Source: Mallotus nudiflorus (Eukaryota > Streptophyta > Magnoliopsida > Malpighiales > Euphorbiaceae). From it: a stretch of DNA of 64,000 nt. Location of the stretch: positions 328,218-392,217 of the forward strand of contig CANTUR010000910.1 of the NCBI GenBank assembly GCA_947683625.1. The letters run 5' to 3'. Both the position numbers and the translations under genes were made by a program. The notes below the pieces were generated by a model, which ran no database searches, had not been told where the DNA came from, and saw only the letters and a program-made list of their open reading frames with translations. Below, one piece after another: positions 24,861 through 38,100 of this stretch. Numbering within the stretch: the first letter of the stretch is position 1; every line of letters begins with the position of its first letter.

Positions 24861-26590
24861 AAGATTGTCATCAATTTTTGAGGCCTAATGTGCTTGTATG
24901 TGCGCCTCTTATTGTAATACATGAATACATAATGTGGTTTAGGTTTTTTGAGTTGAGCTTTTATGGGATTAGCCTTTTAAGGCTTGGGCTTTGGATTCTT
25001 AAGATTGTTGATTTTAGAAACATGAGGTTTAAAGCTTTTATAAAGAATGAGGGAAGCATCTTTAACAAATATACGGGGACTTAATGATGTTTAAGCTCCA
25101 TTAGAGTACTCAAAACCAAATTTCATCCTAAAGGATCTTTGAGAATTCAAAATCATATTAAGTTTTTCTTTCCTTATCTAAAATTTGGATAAAGAACTCT
25201 TTAAAAATCTCTTCATAAAGTAACTCAATTTCGTTTTTTGTTTTGTTAAAATTATTTTTCAAGGAAATATTTGATTTTAAACCAAAAGAAAATATTTATG
25301 GGAGGAATTAATTTTTGAAAATTTCTCCTTTAAATCCTCAAGATCTTTAGGTTATTTTTAAAAACTTTTGTTTATAAGACTTTTTCTTTAAAACTAATTT
25401 TTGACACTTTAAAACTAATTTCCTAACTAAGGAGCTCTCATCATTAAGATTGTCATTGCCATCAAACTCATTATCACACAAATTATTATAAAAATCACCA
25501 CAAGAGGAGTAAGAAGTAGAGGGTACCTCATAGTTATCCTCTTATACTGTGAAGTTAAGGTTGATAGCTTCTTGTTGATCCTTTTCTATATCCGATTTGA
25601 AATAGTCATCCAAAGTAGCTTTGAAGGTTTTTTTTTCCTTTTTGCTTTTATACTTGACATTCGCTTCTAAGATAATCGAGCTTTTTGCACTTATAGCAAA
25701 TGACTTCTTTGGATTTCTTAGAGTCACTTATGTTACACTCTTTGTGTTTACTCAATTTTTTCTTTTTTAAATACTTTATGAAGTATCTTTTAAATGATGA
25801 AATTTCTTTATAATCTTACTTGAGTCTTTAAGTTCACTTTCGTTATTGAGTATTGTGATGCTTTAAATGTTAAACTCTTCTTCTTTTTCTTTTTGTCTTA
25901 TTGCTCCTCTTCCTTTTACCTCAATGTAAACTCATGAGTGAGAAGCTTACCAATGAGGATGCCGGTTGAAAGTTTGGAGAGATCATAAAATTCTTCAATT
26001 AAAGTCATCCTCGACTCCCAATCCTTTTTGGGTAGCACCTCAAAACCTTGGTGTTAACTTTTTCTTTAGAGTAGTTTTGCCCAACTTCCATAAGGTTGTC
26101 AAGAGTGTATTCAACCTATTGGTCATCTCGATTATAGACTTATGAGACTTCATCTTGAATAGTCCATACTCATAAACATGAATTTAAAATTTTTTGGATC
26201 TTAGATGGATGTTACCTTCATGATGATTCTTTAAGGTTTCCCACATTTTCTAGGCTAAAATGCAATGTTCAATCTTGTCTCCTTTTTCTCTTGCCATGAA
26301 AGCAATAAGAACTAACATAACCATTTTGTTCTTGTAGTTCTCCTTTTTCCTTCTTGAGACCACTCCTTTCTATCTTTTAGAACTTAGATTTCTTCCACCA
26401 TTTTCATGGGAGAGTTCTATCCATCTAAGATATGTCTAATATTAGTAGGATCACTACCAAGATAAAAAGTCCCATTTTGTGTTTCTAAAAGAGTAGCCAC
26501 TCCCATCATACAATGTTTTATAAGTTTGGAAAGAAAGAAATTTACTCTCCATAATCTTTTATCTAGCAATGAAGTTCCTAGACTCATTAC
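24860..26590 (-). pseudogene. Sirevirus-like gag, copy 3, broken
   Basis: The reading direction is leftward from just after the primer site. The capsid-like part (26580-25950), charged linker, zinc knuckle (about 25670-25710), acidic stretch and coiled coil (about 25200-25450) follow the order seen in copy 1. The knuckle reads C-Y-K-C-x4-Y-x4-C, so the His ligand has become Tyr. Stops and frame changes occur throughout. After the coiled coil a Lys-rich linker continues to about 24860 and then all coding likeness ends. Confidence 0.65.
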
Positions 26591-26602
26591 TTTAATACTA
26601 AT
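26590..26602 (-). other. Primer binding site of copy 3
   Basis: On the minus strand ATTAGTATTAAAG matches the ATTGGTATTAGAG site of copy 1 at 11 of 13 positions, and it sits right after the LTR B end (...CTTTTCA). Confidence 0.7.
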
Positions 26603-27715
26603 TGAAAAGCCCTACTAAAGGTAAATATGGCAAATTAAATTTAGAGGGAAATTAAAAAATTAAAAAGGAGATTAAAGGTGATTTAAGGAAGTATAAAAAT
26701 GAACAAGAATGAGAATGAAGATGATAGCAAGAATTAGAACACAAATAATTTTAGAACATTCAAAATCTTAATCAATCTTACATCTCCCACCTAACTTATC
26801 TCTAAGTTATGATTTTTAAACCACACACTTTAATTTTATTTCCAAGATTGATTACATAAGAGTTTTTCAAGGGAACTCAAGCTCTCATAAAAATGAGTTT
26901 TTCTTGTCTTAACACAAACCATAACAAAAAAAAAAAAAAAACTCAAAGTGTTTTTAATGGATAAAATTTAAATCAAATTACTAGAGTTGATCCTCAATTT
27001 CTCTTACTTAACCTAAGAAAGAGATGAAGTAGAATCCTAAATCTACCTCATAACTCAACTCTCTTTAAAAGATTAATAACAAAGAAATTTGGAAATGATA
27101 AATTTTTTTAGCAATAAATCTGATCATAAATTTTTCTACTTAAGTTTCCAATCTATTCAATGTGTTTTTAAGAGGTATTTGTAGCTAGAGACTCAAATCT
27201 ATCTATTGGAGTGATGCCAAAACATTCCTAATCTTCATTAACTTCATTAAATGCAATTGTAACTTTTGTAGTGAAACAAATGCTTACGATTATGAGGAGC
27301 GTACTCATGGTTGTGAGCCTTGAAAAACAAGTCGGTGGAGTTCAAATATGTCTTTTGGATTTGAGGCAAACAATCCCCACAATTGTGAGACCCTCCTCAT
27401 GCCTCACGATCGTGAGGGGACCAAAATACTTTGCTTGAATTGGCTTCAATCAAAGCTCTTGCTCATGTTGCTCCTCACAATCATAACCAAGATTGTGAGG
27501 AGTCTTGTGGCTCCTAAAAGACTTTGGTTTCACTTCAATTCATTGCATATTGATTATGGATTTGAACCTAACTTGAATACACACTTAAATTTTTCATAAT
27601 AATAAGCCTTTTTAAAAAATGTATTTGCATTTTTAAAATAAAATTTGATATATTCACAAATTAATTGATATAAATATTAAAGTAAGATATACTTCAAAAT
27701 TTAACTAGAGGATAG
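26603..27715 (-). repeat. Sirevirus-like LTR B (5' LTR of copy 3)
   Basis: This stretch is homologous to LTR A from its end at 26603 to about 27587; beyond that the match is patchy to about 27715 (an insertion of some 60 bases is likely). The TATA box is mutated (minus strand CTACAAATAC near 27180). It carries a perfect 16-bp palindrome CCTCACGATCGTGAGG at 27402-27417 and several decayed versions (about 27283-27325 and 27471-27505). It opens the element that ends with LTR A. Confidence 0.7.
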
Positions 27716-29139
27716 GTTTAATTATTTTTTAAAATAAAAATTAAAAAATAATATTTTTTTAAAAAAAAAAATATAAACGTGCATGATCAAAACTAGGCGT
27801 TTGTGATTGGGTGTGAACTTTGGTTGGTTTGATTTGGTTCGGTTGATTTGATTTGGTTTGATTTAAAATTATATAAAACTAAACTAATAAAAAATATTAA
27901 GAAAATAACCAAATCAAACTAATTAAGGTTGAAGATTTTTAGAACCAAATCAAAATCTTTTGGTTCAGTTAAGTTCGGTTCAATCAATTTGGATTTTTTT
28001 TTTTTGGCTTTTGAAAGTTTTGGACTTATTTTACTTTTGTAATTTTGCACTATTTTAATAATACTTAATAAGATTTATTATTGTTATTTTGTACTTAATT
28101 AAGTTATTATTTTTAAAAAATCATCCAAACTAATTTTAAATAACTTTGATTTGAACTTTTCACTCTTAAATAATTTGGCCAAGTGATTCAAGTATTTAAA
28201 ATTTGATACTATTGATCTAGTGTCAACTAACCAAAGTAAACCATAAATACTTATATAAATTAATAATTTATTAAGAATTAAATTCAGTTTGATTTAATAC
28301 TATTTTCAAAAAAAAAAAAAATTTGAACCAAACCGAATATATTTCGGTTTTTAAAAGTTAAAATTGAAATAAATAAATTTACAATTGAATTGAATAGATT
28401 TGAACAAGTTGGTTTTGTTCAATTTTTGATTTTTGATTTTTGATTTTTTTACTCCATTAAGGATGTAATTGAATTAAATTGAGTCGATACATTTTCAAAT
28501 TTGAGTTTGGTTGGACTTTCAAACTCAAAGTTTGAACTCGACTTGAACTCAGTCGAATTTTTTTTGAAGTTTAAACTTGACTTGATTAATAATTTATATA
28601 TTCTAAATCAACTTGATTAATTAAAAAATTTTAAATTTTTTAAAAAATATATTTTAACATATGCAAACTATAATCAAATTGGAGTTATATTTATAATTAT
28701 ATTAAATAAAAAAATAAAATAATAAATATATAAAAACTCAATTAAATTTATAAATCTATCAAATTAAATATTTAAAACATCAAACTCGATTCAATAATTT
28801 ATTCTAATAGCTCAATTCTAAATAGTCAAGTAAATTTCTATTTTTTTCCAGTCAATCACGAATAAGTCGGGAGTCAGAATGACTTAACTTGTGAGCAAGG
28901 ATACGACAGCGTTTGATTTTTTTTTTCTTTTAATATTTTTTGAAAAAATCATCATCGTCGCAAAGTAACTCGTAATCATAAAAAAAAAACCCAGCATCCA
29001 TAAAACCTCACTGAGCAGAAACAAAAGAATTCTCATTTGCTAGAAACTGATATGAGAGAGATTTTCCTTTAATTTAGTTTCTTGTGAATTAAATTCAAAT
29101 TTCTTTTGGTATGATTGATATAATACAAAGCCGAAGGAA
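27716..29139. promoter_or_regulatory. Repeat-rich spacer and upstream region of the FTSHI4-like gene
   Basis: About 27790-28440 is an old TIR-type or foldback repeat: GGTTCGGTT-like runs near 27835-27990 face AACCAAACCGAA-like runs near 28323. About 28480-28860 is another T/A-rich repeat with short inverted phrases. From about 28870 the composition changes (TCGTCGCAAAG near 28954), consistent with promoter and leader of the gene whose ATG is at 29140. The transcription start cannot be placed. Confidence 0.4.
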
Positions 29140-32100
29140 ATGAAATCCCTCACTTTCAATATTATTAATCTTCACAATAAACCCATTGCTATTATCCAGA
29201 CTCCACACTCTCTTTCTTTTCACAAGAATGTCTTCAGAACTTCTAAGAGATTAAGCTCCCAAAATCCCCTACTTCCCTTCATCAACACTAAAACAACACT
29301 CCTCTTTACTACTACTACTACTGCTGCTACTTTTGCTGCTTCCACCTCTAACTCTGCTGCACAACACCAAAAACATGAACATGAACAACAACAACAAGAG
29401 GAGGACGCTGAGTCAGTTCAGTTATTCGAGGTAATTTTTCTTTTAATGTTTTGAAAGAATTGGATTATAGCGACTTCAATGTTTCCAAACATGGAAGTAG
29501 ACTGTAAATTATCCGACTGAATTGAATTCTTGCTTTGTTCTTTTGCTTAGAAATGATGTGCGGTTTAATTCAATCTATTATATAATTGACAAAATAGAAA
29601 TACTGGACTTTCCGAACACTGTGCTGAAGGATCTTATTTTTGTAGAAATTGAAGGAGAAAGAGAGGGAAAGAGTGAATACTTTAGAAGAATTAGACAGGA
29701 AGGCAAATGTGCAACTGGAGAGGCAGCTTGTATTGGCATCACATTGGAGCCGAGCATTGTTGACAATGCGTGGAAAGTTGAAGGGAACTGAGTGGGATCC
29801 CGAGAACTCTCATAGAATTGATTTTAGTGATTTTTGGAAACTTCTTAATTCAAATAATGTTCAGTTTATGGAGTACTCCAATTATGGGCAGACAGTCTCT
29901 GGTATGCATTTTTTCCTCATCATCACTGTTTCTATTATATGTAGTTCAAGTGTATCCTAAAATTAATAATGGTTTGTTCTTGTCACTTGAGCAAGCCATT
30001 GGTTCTTGCTTTTATCGGCTTTGTATCCTGTTGGCTATATATTCTTGAAGGTATCACAAATGAGGTAAATGCTTCCTTGAATGGTGCACTTCGCTGAAAA
30101 TATATTGCCTGTTGATGCAGTGATTCTACCTTACTACAAGGATGGGGGAGCAAAAGGAAATTCTAAGAAGGAAATTATATTTCGGCGACATGTGGTTGAT
30201 CGGATGCCAATTGATTGTTGGAATGATGTTTGGAAAAAGTTGCATAATCAAATAATAAATGTTGATGTCCATAATGTGAATACGGTTCCTGCAGAAGTCT
30301 ACTCTACTGTTGCAACTGCAGTCATTTGGTCTATGCGGCTTGCTTTAGCTGTTGGATTATATGTCTGGATTGATAATATGATGAGACCAATTTATGCAAA
30401 GTTAATACCTTGTGATTTGGGAAAGCCTAGCCAGACGACTAGGCAACCACTCAAACGACGTGCACTTGGGTCACTCGGAAAGAGTCGGTATGTGGATGAT
30501 TAATTGATAAATGAAATGCTGTAATATTTGATGTCTTTTCTTTTGCTTATTTTTTAAATGAATTTGTTCATCAACAAAAATCATTCTCTGCCTTCTTTTG
30601 GTTGGGTTTATTGTTATACCTATTGTTTTGATAACTTATAACTGAAAAAAGACATCTCTACTTTCATTTAATTATCCTGTGTGCGTATACAAAGATGTGG
30701 CCGGCTTTGAATAAAATACATTTCCCTATTCTGGTATCTATGTGTATGAATTAAGAGTTAGATGTCAGTTAGACTGGAGCGTTTTAAAGTAAGCTAACTT
30801 TAGAACAAAAAAAGAAAATGTGCCTTTTTTTTTGTCTTATATTAAAGTGAAGGTCTATTAGAGAGGACAAAGCGCACTCTACATTATTTTTTTTTTTAAC
30901 AAATTGTCAACTAATAAAAATGAAGCCACATCGAAGAGATTGACTATGCTATTTACTTCTTTTATATCTGTTAATAAAACATTACTTTATTCCCCTTTAA
31001 TGTTACGTAAGATCTTTGTTTTGATCTACTGATTTTTATGTGGGGTTTACAGACTTAGGATCATCATCTATTGCTGTTTTTAGAAGTTATAGCCAATGGT
31101 TCATGATGACCACTGTTTCATATTTACAGAATTACAACTTTATTACAGTGTTGTAATTTTTTCATGCAACATTATTCTTCTTAAACTTTTATCTCTAAAT
31201 TGTTGGAAAGAAATGGGTGGTTTGCATTTTTCAATCACAGAGGAAAAGTCAGTAAGGAAAGAGGTCTTAGAGTTGTCATCTTGATCTGCTTATGTCTCTT
31301 TTCAGTACCTCTTCCACTGGCCATTTTTGTCCAGTCTGTTGCCCCATTTTGCATCATGGTCAAATCTACAAATCCTTACATTTCACTCAAATGTGATGGT
31401 GTTCCAATTCCTTTATAAGTCTTATTATTGTATGCTAATGTCCGTGCTTTAGATTTAGTATGTTCAAATTTTATTGCTTTGGACAGATGAGAGAGATATT
31501 GATTTAATAGTTTGTTGTCAAGTGTCATAAATTCTCAACATTGCTAGAGTTTTGTTTGGACCATGACAACTTTGGATATTTTTTCTGTGAACATAGTTGA
31601 TATGTTTTAACAATAACACACTTGCGGTCTAACTTTTTGAACTGCCTTTCTTCCAGGGCAAAGTTTATATCAGCAGAAGAAACCACTGGTGTTACCTTTG
31701 ATGATTTTGCTGGCCAAGAATATATAAAGAGGGAACTACAGGAGATTGTGCGAATCCTGAAGAATGAGGAAGAGTTCCAGGACAAGGGTATCTATTGCCC
31801 AAAAGGTGTGCTTCTCCATGGGCCTCCAGGAACTGGTAAAACTCTGTTAGCTAAAGCTATTGCTGGTGAAGCAGGATTGCCTTTCTTTGCTGCAAATGGC
31901 ACAGATTTTGTAGAGGTGAGGACTGACTTACCTTTGAATGGTTGGAATAAACCAAAATGGTTGTGAATGGTTGCTATAATACTTTATACAAGGCATTTCC
32001 TTGAGGATGTGATTTGTTGTCTTTTTACTAATAGAAAGGCTATGGATTGTATATTTTAGTTCCTACATGATATAAATTAGTCAACACCATGATCCTTTCT

Positions 32101-35100
32101 GTGGTCAAGTTGGTTATCTGTGTCACTGCATTATTACATGATAATTTTTTTTCAATACATAAAATGTTTCAATGCTTTTATAGTTCTTGTCACATTACAT
32201 ACATGAAATAATAATATTTTCTTAAATGAACTTTTTTGTTTGCTATTAGATTCCCTAAGTAGTAGTCTCTTTATGTCAAGAGATTAATAATATGTATATT
32301 TTGAGACATTCATATCATCAATAGATTTATGATATTTATATTTCTTCTACTAAATCCCATTAGAATATAAGCATTATCCACATATTATTTTTTTTCCCTA
32401 GATTACTCATTTCTATGATATAAAGTTACATTTATCTATTCTATCTTAGCTTAAAATTTACAGTTCTATCTTTATGCAAATCATTTTTAAGAGCAGTTTA
32501 TTTATTTTTGTTACCTGTGAATTTTGTTAAATTTTTTATTAGAATATTTTCATGAGCAATGCATCTTTTTCATCTCTCAGAATTAATAAAAAGCCTATTG
32601 AGCTCCCCATCAATTTAATTTCAAGCTGTGACAGAATACTGTTATGATCAAGTATGCCATTGTTGATTGTTATTCAGCTAAAAAAAAGTGTAGCATCATG
32701 AAGAAACACAAAAATATTATGTTCACATTTATGTTATCTATGATAGATATTGTATGAGCTGTCAATTGAATTGAAATTGCCCTCATCATGAGAGTTCTTC
32801 TCATTATATAGAAAATGTTAGAGATTTACAGGGCTGATTTTCAGCACTTAGATCCAGCTGATTTCTAGTGATTAGGTTTACTAAATCTAGGCTGATTTCT
32901 AGTAATTAGATCTATCTAAGCAAGGAAGTTACAACTATACTGCTAATTACAATATATTTACAGTTATAATATTAATTAAGGCTTGATATATGTTGTCATC
33001 CCCCCTCAAATTGATGCTGGTCAATCAAGAAGCATCAATTTGCCCGCAGGAAACTGATGACGTTGTCGTGTCATGGCCTTAGTAAATACATCAGCTATCT
33101 GGAGGTTAGTGGAAGCATGAGGAAGAGAAATAATATGAGTGTCTAAGGCTTCACGAATAGAATGATAGTCCACCTCAATATGCTTTGTTCTCTAATGATA
33201 AACAGGATTAGTAGCAATCTGAATTGCACTAGTGTTATCAGCATGTAGTGGAGTAGGATTAGACTGAGAGAAACCAAGCTCAACTAGAAGTCCATGAAGC
33301 CAGACAATCTCAGAACAAGCAGCAGACATAGCATGGTATTCTGACTCGGTAGAAGATTTAGAAACATGATCTTGCTTCTTGCTCTTCCAAGAAATCAGTG
33401 AATGACCAAGAAACATGCACCAACCCGTGACAGATCGGTGAGCATTAGGACATCCAGCCCAATCAGCGTCACTATAGGCGACAAGATGAAGAGGAGAACC
33501 AGTTGGAAGGAACAATCTGTGACAAGGTGTCCCATGAAGATATCGAATGATTCTATGAATAGCAGCTAAATGTAGATGATGGGGATTTTGCATGAATTGA
33601 CTAACTTGCTGAACAACAAAGGAAATGTTTGGACGAGAAATAGTCAAATAGTTCAAGCTGCCCACCAATTGTCGAAACATAGTAGGATCAGAAATAAGAT
33701 CACCTTCTTCTCGATGGTACTTAATGTTTACCTCAAGTGGAGTATATACAGAAGAAGCATCTTGGAGACCAGCTAAATTAAGCAAATCTTGTGTGTACTT
33801 ATGCTAATGCAAAAAAATACCAGAGGAATCAGTATGAACTTCCAAACCTAAGAAATAAGTAAGAGGACCGAGATCCTTCATATGAAATGAGGCTTGAAGA
33901 TGATGTTGCAAATGAGTAATTAAGATAAAATTGGTCCCAGTGATTATAATATCATCAACATAAACTGGTAGAATAACAATACCAGTAGATGTCTTGCAAA
34001 GATGAATCATATTGGCTCTGCTTGAATGAAAATTGGAGCAAAGTTGATATGAATTTATCAAACCATGCTTGAGGGGTTTGTTTTAACCCATATAGAGATC
34101 GCTTCAACTTACAAACATCCAAAGAAGAGGAGGAAGAGAAGCCGGGTGGTAGAACCATGTAAATTTCTTCTTTGAGATCGCCATGAAGAAATGCATTCTT
34201 AACATCCATCTAATGAAGTGGCCAGCCTTATGAGGTAGTAATTGATATAACCATTCGAACTGTTGTCATCTTGGCAACCGGAGCAAAAGTCTCTTCATAA
34301 TTGATGCCATACTCCTGTTTATTACCCAAGGCAACCAACCGTGCCTTATAGCGATCTAGATTACCATCAGAACGAAGCTTGATTGAATAGACCCATTTAC
34401 AACCAATGGCTTTAACATTTGGAGGACAATGAACAATATCCTATGTGTGATTGTCCACAAGAGCTTGAAATTCTTCTTCCATTGCCTTATGCCAACAATC
34501 ATGTTTAGCAGGATGGCTGATTCTGGAAGAGCATTGTGGAATGGCATTTGGGAGCTGATTTTCCATGGAAGAAGCAGCTGGAGTAGGTTCAAATGTTGGG
34601 GCAATCTCAGAAAGCTGTAAAGTTGGACGTTGTCGTCGTTTATACATAAATCCAGGCTTGAACTAGTAAAAAATAGTAGGTACCTCGTCAAAATTAGGGA
34701 GAACAGGTTGCTCTGGCAAAGATTCAACATGAGTAGAAAAGAAAAATTGATTTTCAAAGAAAACAACATGACGGGAAATGCGAAATCTGTTAGAGCATGG
34801 ATCATAGCAAACATAACCTTTGTGTGACATACTATAACCCATAAAAGCACATTTAACAGATTGAGCAGAAAGTTTATGGCGTTCATGAGGTGGCAAATGA
34901 ACATAGCAAACACAACCAAAAGTATGCATGTCTAAATAGTTAGGATGCTTATGATAAAGACGATGATAGGGAGATTCAAAGTTCAAGACACGTGAAGGCA
35001 AGCGATTAATCAAATAAACTACTGTACATAAGGCTTCATCCCAGGGTTTGGATGGAACAAAAGATTCAAGAAATAAAGTTCAAAGAACATCTAACAAATG

Positions 35101-38100
35101 GTGGGGCTTCCATTTAGCAACACCATTTTGTTGAGGTGTATAAGGACAAGAGCGTTCGGAAATAATGCCTTTTTGTTGAACAAAGTTATGAAATTCATGA
35201 GACATATATTCCCCACTATAATCAGATCTGAGTACTCTGATATTTGAAGAAAATTGGGTCTCAATATAGGCTACAAATGTTCTAAAGGCAGAAAAAACCT
35301 TAGATTTAGAACGAAGAAAATAAATCCAAGTATATTTACTGTAATCATCAATGAATGTGACAAAGTATTTGTAATTGGCATGAGATATAATAGAAGTAAT
35401 GCCCCACACATCACTATGAATCACATCAAAACAACATTTGGCATGGCTACCATGAGAAGGAAAAGGAAGAGACTTACTTTTACCCAATTTACATGCAGAG
35501 CAATCAAAAGAAGGATGAGAAGAGAATTGATCTTTATTGCCCAATGAACCATAATTTAGTAAGTGAGATAAGACAACAAAATTAGGATGCCCTAAATTTT
35601 TGTGCCATAATTCACCTTGTTGGTTTATAGTGTTACAAGCTAAAGAAACAAAATTAGGAATGGAAAAATGTAAAGGAACCAAACGTCCAACTTTAGGCCC
35701 CTTCACTAATATCTTCCCTGACACTTGATCTTGCACAACACAACCATTACGAGAAAATCGAACATCACAGTTAGTCTCAACCAATTGTCCTACTGAAATG
35801 AGACTAGTAGAAAGCTCAGGAGATACCAGAACTTCTTTGATTGAAGAATTAATATCCCCAATAGCATGAATAGGTAACTTACTACCATTAGCTATCTAAA
35901 TATTTCCATGATATTTTTTTAACATTGCTAAGAGTCTCGAGGGAACTGGTCATATGATTGGATGCACAAGAATCCGCAAGCCAAGATAAAGATGGTGCAG
36001 TATGCTTACCTTAAAGTCCTAAGGCTGAAAAAGCTGTAGCAATCATCTGCTGAACCATTTCAGGAGTAAGTGTTGATTTGTCAATAGTTGTAGAGCCAAC
36101 AACAACCTGATTAGCAATAGCAGCCTGATTAGTTCGACGATTCTGTGGACGAGTAGGACATTCTTTGATAATATGCCCAAGCCTCTTACAATAGTTGCAA
36201 GATTTTTTTGAACAGTTAACAGCAATATGTCCATATTCCTAGCAGCTATAGCATTGAACTTGTCGCATGTCTTTACCCTTGCCTTTCCTGTGAGCTGCAT
36301 AAGCAACTGCATTATCATGCATTTTGTTTTGCTGGAAAATTGTGTGTTGCAAGATGCTGCTCTTCATGAAGTAACTCTCCAAAGCACACATCCAAAGAGG
36401 GAGAAGGATCACGATTCATCAAATTAGAGCGGGCTGCCTCATATTCGGGATGTAGTTTCATAAAAAATTGATCTCTCTTGCTCTGTTCTTGGACCTCTTG
36501 AACCACAGAAGGAGAATCAGCTGGTACTTTGGCATAAATTATGTCAACATATTCAGCCCATAAATTCTGAAATCCAGAAAAGTAATCTTGAATGGATAGA
36601 TCACCTTGAGAGTAACTAGCAATCTCGTGCTCTAATTGAAAATGTTTGGCTGTATTATCTTGATTGTAAACCTTTTTAAAATACTCCCACATGCCTTTAG
36701 CTGTCTTATATGGGCTCAGATTGGGAACAAGCAGCTGATCAACCAATCCTAAAATTCATGTCATGACTCTAGCATCCTTGACTTCCCACTGAGCCAATTT
36801 AGGAAGCTCAGTAGGTGCTGGATCACTACCATCAATGTGACCCCATAGTTCTTTTCCCATGGCAAATAAACGAAATTGAAATTCAGAGGCAGAATAATTT
36901 TTGCCTGTGAAACGCACACCAAAAGTATCCATGTTGCTAGTTGACATGATACCTGTAACTAAAAAAATATAACCCACCAAATGCAACAAGAAGTGCTGAA
37001 AATCAGCAGACCCAAGAGTTCAAAAATTGAACTAAAATAACACTAACAAGAATACCAGAAATATTCCCAAAACCAAGACCTAGACTTCACAAGAAAACAC
37101 TCTGAAATTCTGAATTATGGCTTTGATACCATGTCAATTGAATTGAAATTGCCCTCATCATGAGAGTTCTTCTCATTATATAGAAAATGTTAGAGATTTA
37201 TGGGGCTGATTTTCAGCAATTAGATCCAGGCTGATTTCTAGTGATTAGGTTTACTAAATCTAGGCTGATTTCTAGTAATTAGATCTATCTAAACAAGGTA
37301 GTTACAGCTATACTGCTAATTACAATATATTTACAGTTATAATATTAATTAAGGCTTGATATATGCTGTCATGAGCAAACATGCACAGTCATCTCCAAAA
37401 TTCGATTGTTACAATTACATGCATTGTTGTTTCCTTGGGTTCCCTTTGTGAGAGATATCTTCTTTGCTCTCTATTTTTGGTTATTCTATGAGCAAACACA
37501 GACAGCTATTTGCAAAATGTAAGGGTTCTGGGCTCTAATAGAAATAAAGCGGCATTTTTGTTCCTCAGTATTTGAACTCTTATTTCTTCTATGCATATTT
37601 TACAGGGTAATATTTTTCCTCATGGTAAAAAACAGCAATATCCATAAATAATTTTAGCTGTTCGGAACTTGCTTCTGTATATGTTGTATACTTAATGCAT
37701 GCTTAGGTGTCAGAAAATGTCTGCCTCACTCTCTTCCTTTCAGCAATTTTACAAACACATGCATGCATGTGCAAGAAGTGAATAATTAGAAGAACAAGAT
37801 AAGCTGGCATGTTCTAATTCGTAAAACAGGCAGCTTTCTGATTAAGCTTCTTTCCTCTTTGTTCTTCTGATATAAATTACCTTTTTCTGACTGAAGTGTT
37901 CTCCTGTTGTCAATCAATTGAGTCGTGTGTCTCCACCCATTCCTCAGTCAATTCACAAAAAATCAAAATGCCTTAGAATTGTTTTTACAGGGTTGAACTG
38001 GTATATTAAGTCCATGAAAATTAATGTGCTTGGTTTTGGTATTGCTCGGATATCTTGCTGACTTTCACTTTAGAATTGCTAGTATTGCTCAGAACTTAAA

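Larger units (their letters stand above)
32760..37371 (-). mobile_element. Full-length Ty1/copia element in intron 4 (TSD TGAGC)
   Basis: This 4.6-kb element sits antisense to the host gene. The two LTRs are 32760-32998 and 37132-37371, with TG...CA ends. The 5-bp duplication TGAGC is at 32755-32759 and 37372-37376. A primer site (minus strand TGGTATCAAAGCC) abuts the right LTR. A purine tract (minus strand TTTGAGGGGGGATG) abuts the left LTR. By eye the LTRs differ at about 7 positions plus one indel, so insertion is fairly recent. The order gag, zinc knuckles, integrase, reverse transcriptase, RNase H from right to left is that of copia. Confidence 0.95.

Noticed and set aside
35254..35547. 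97-aa plus-strand frame
   Set aside because: Antisense shadow of the copia integrase region.
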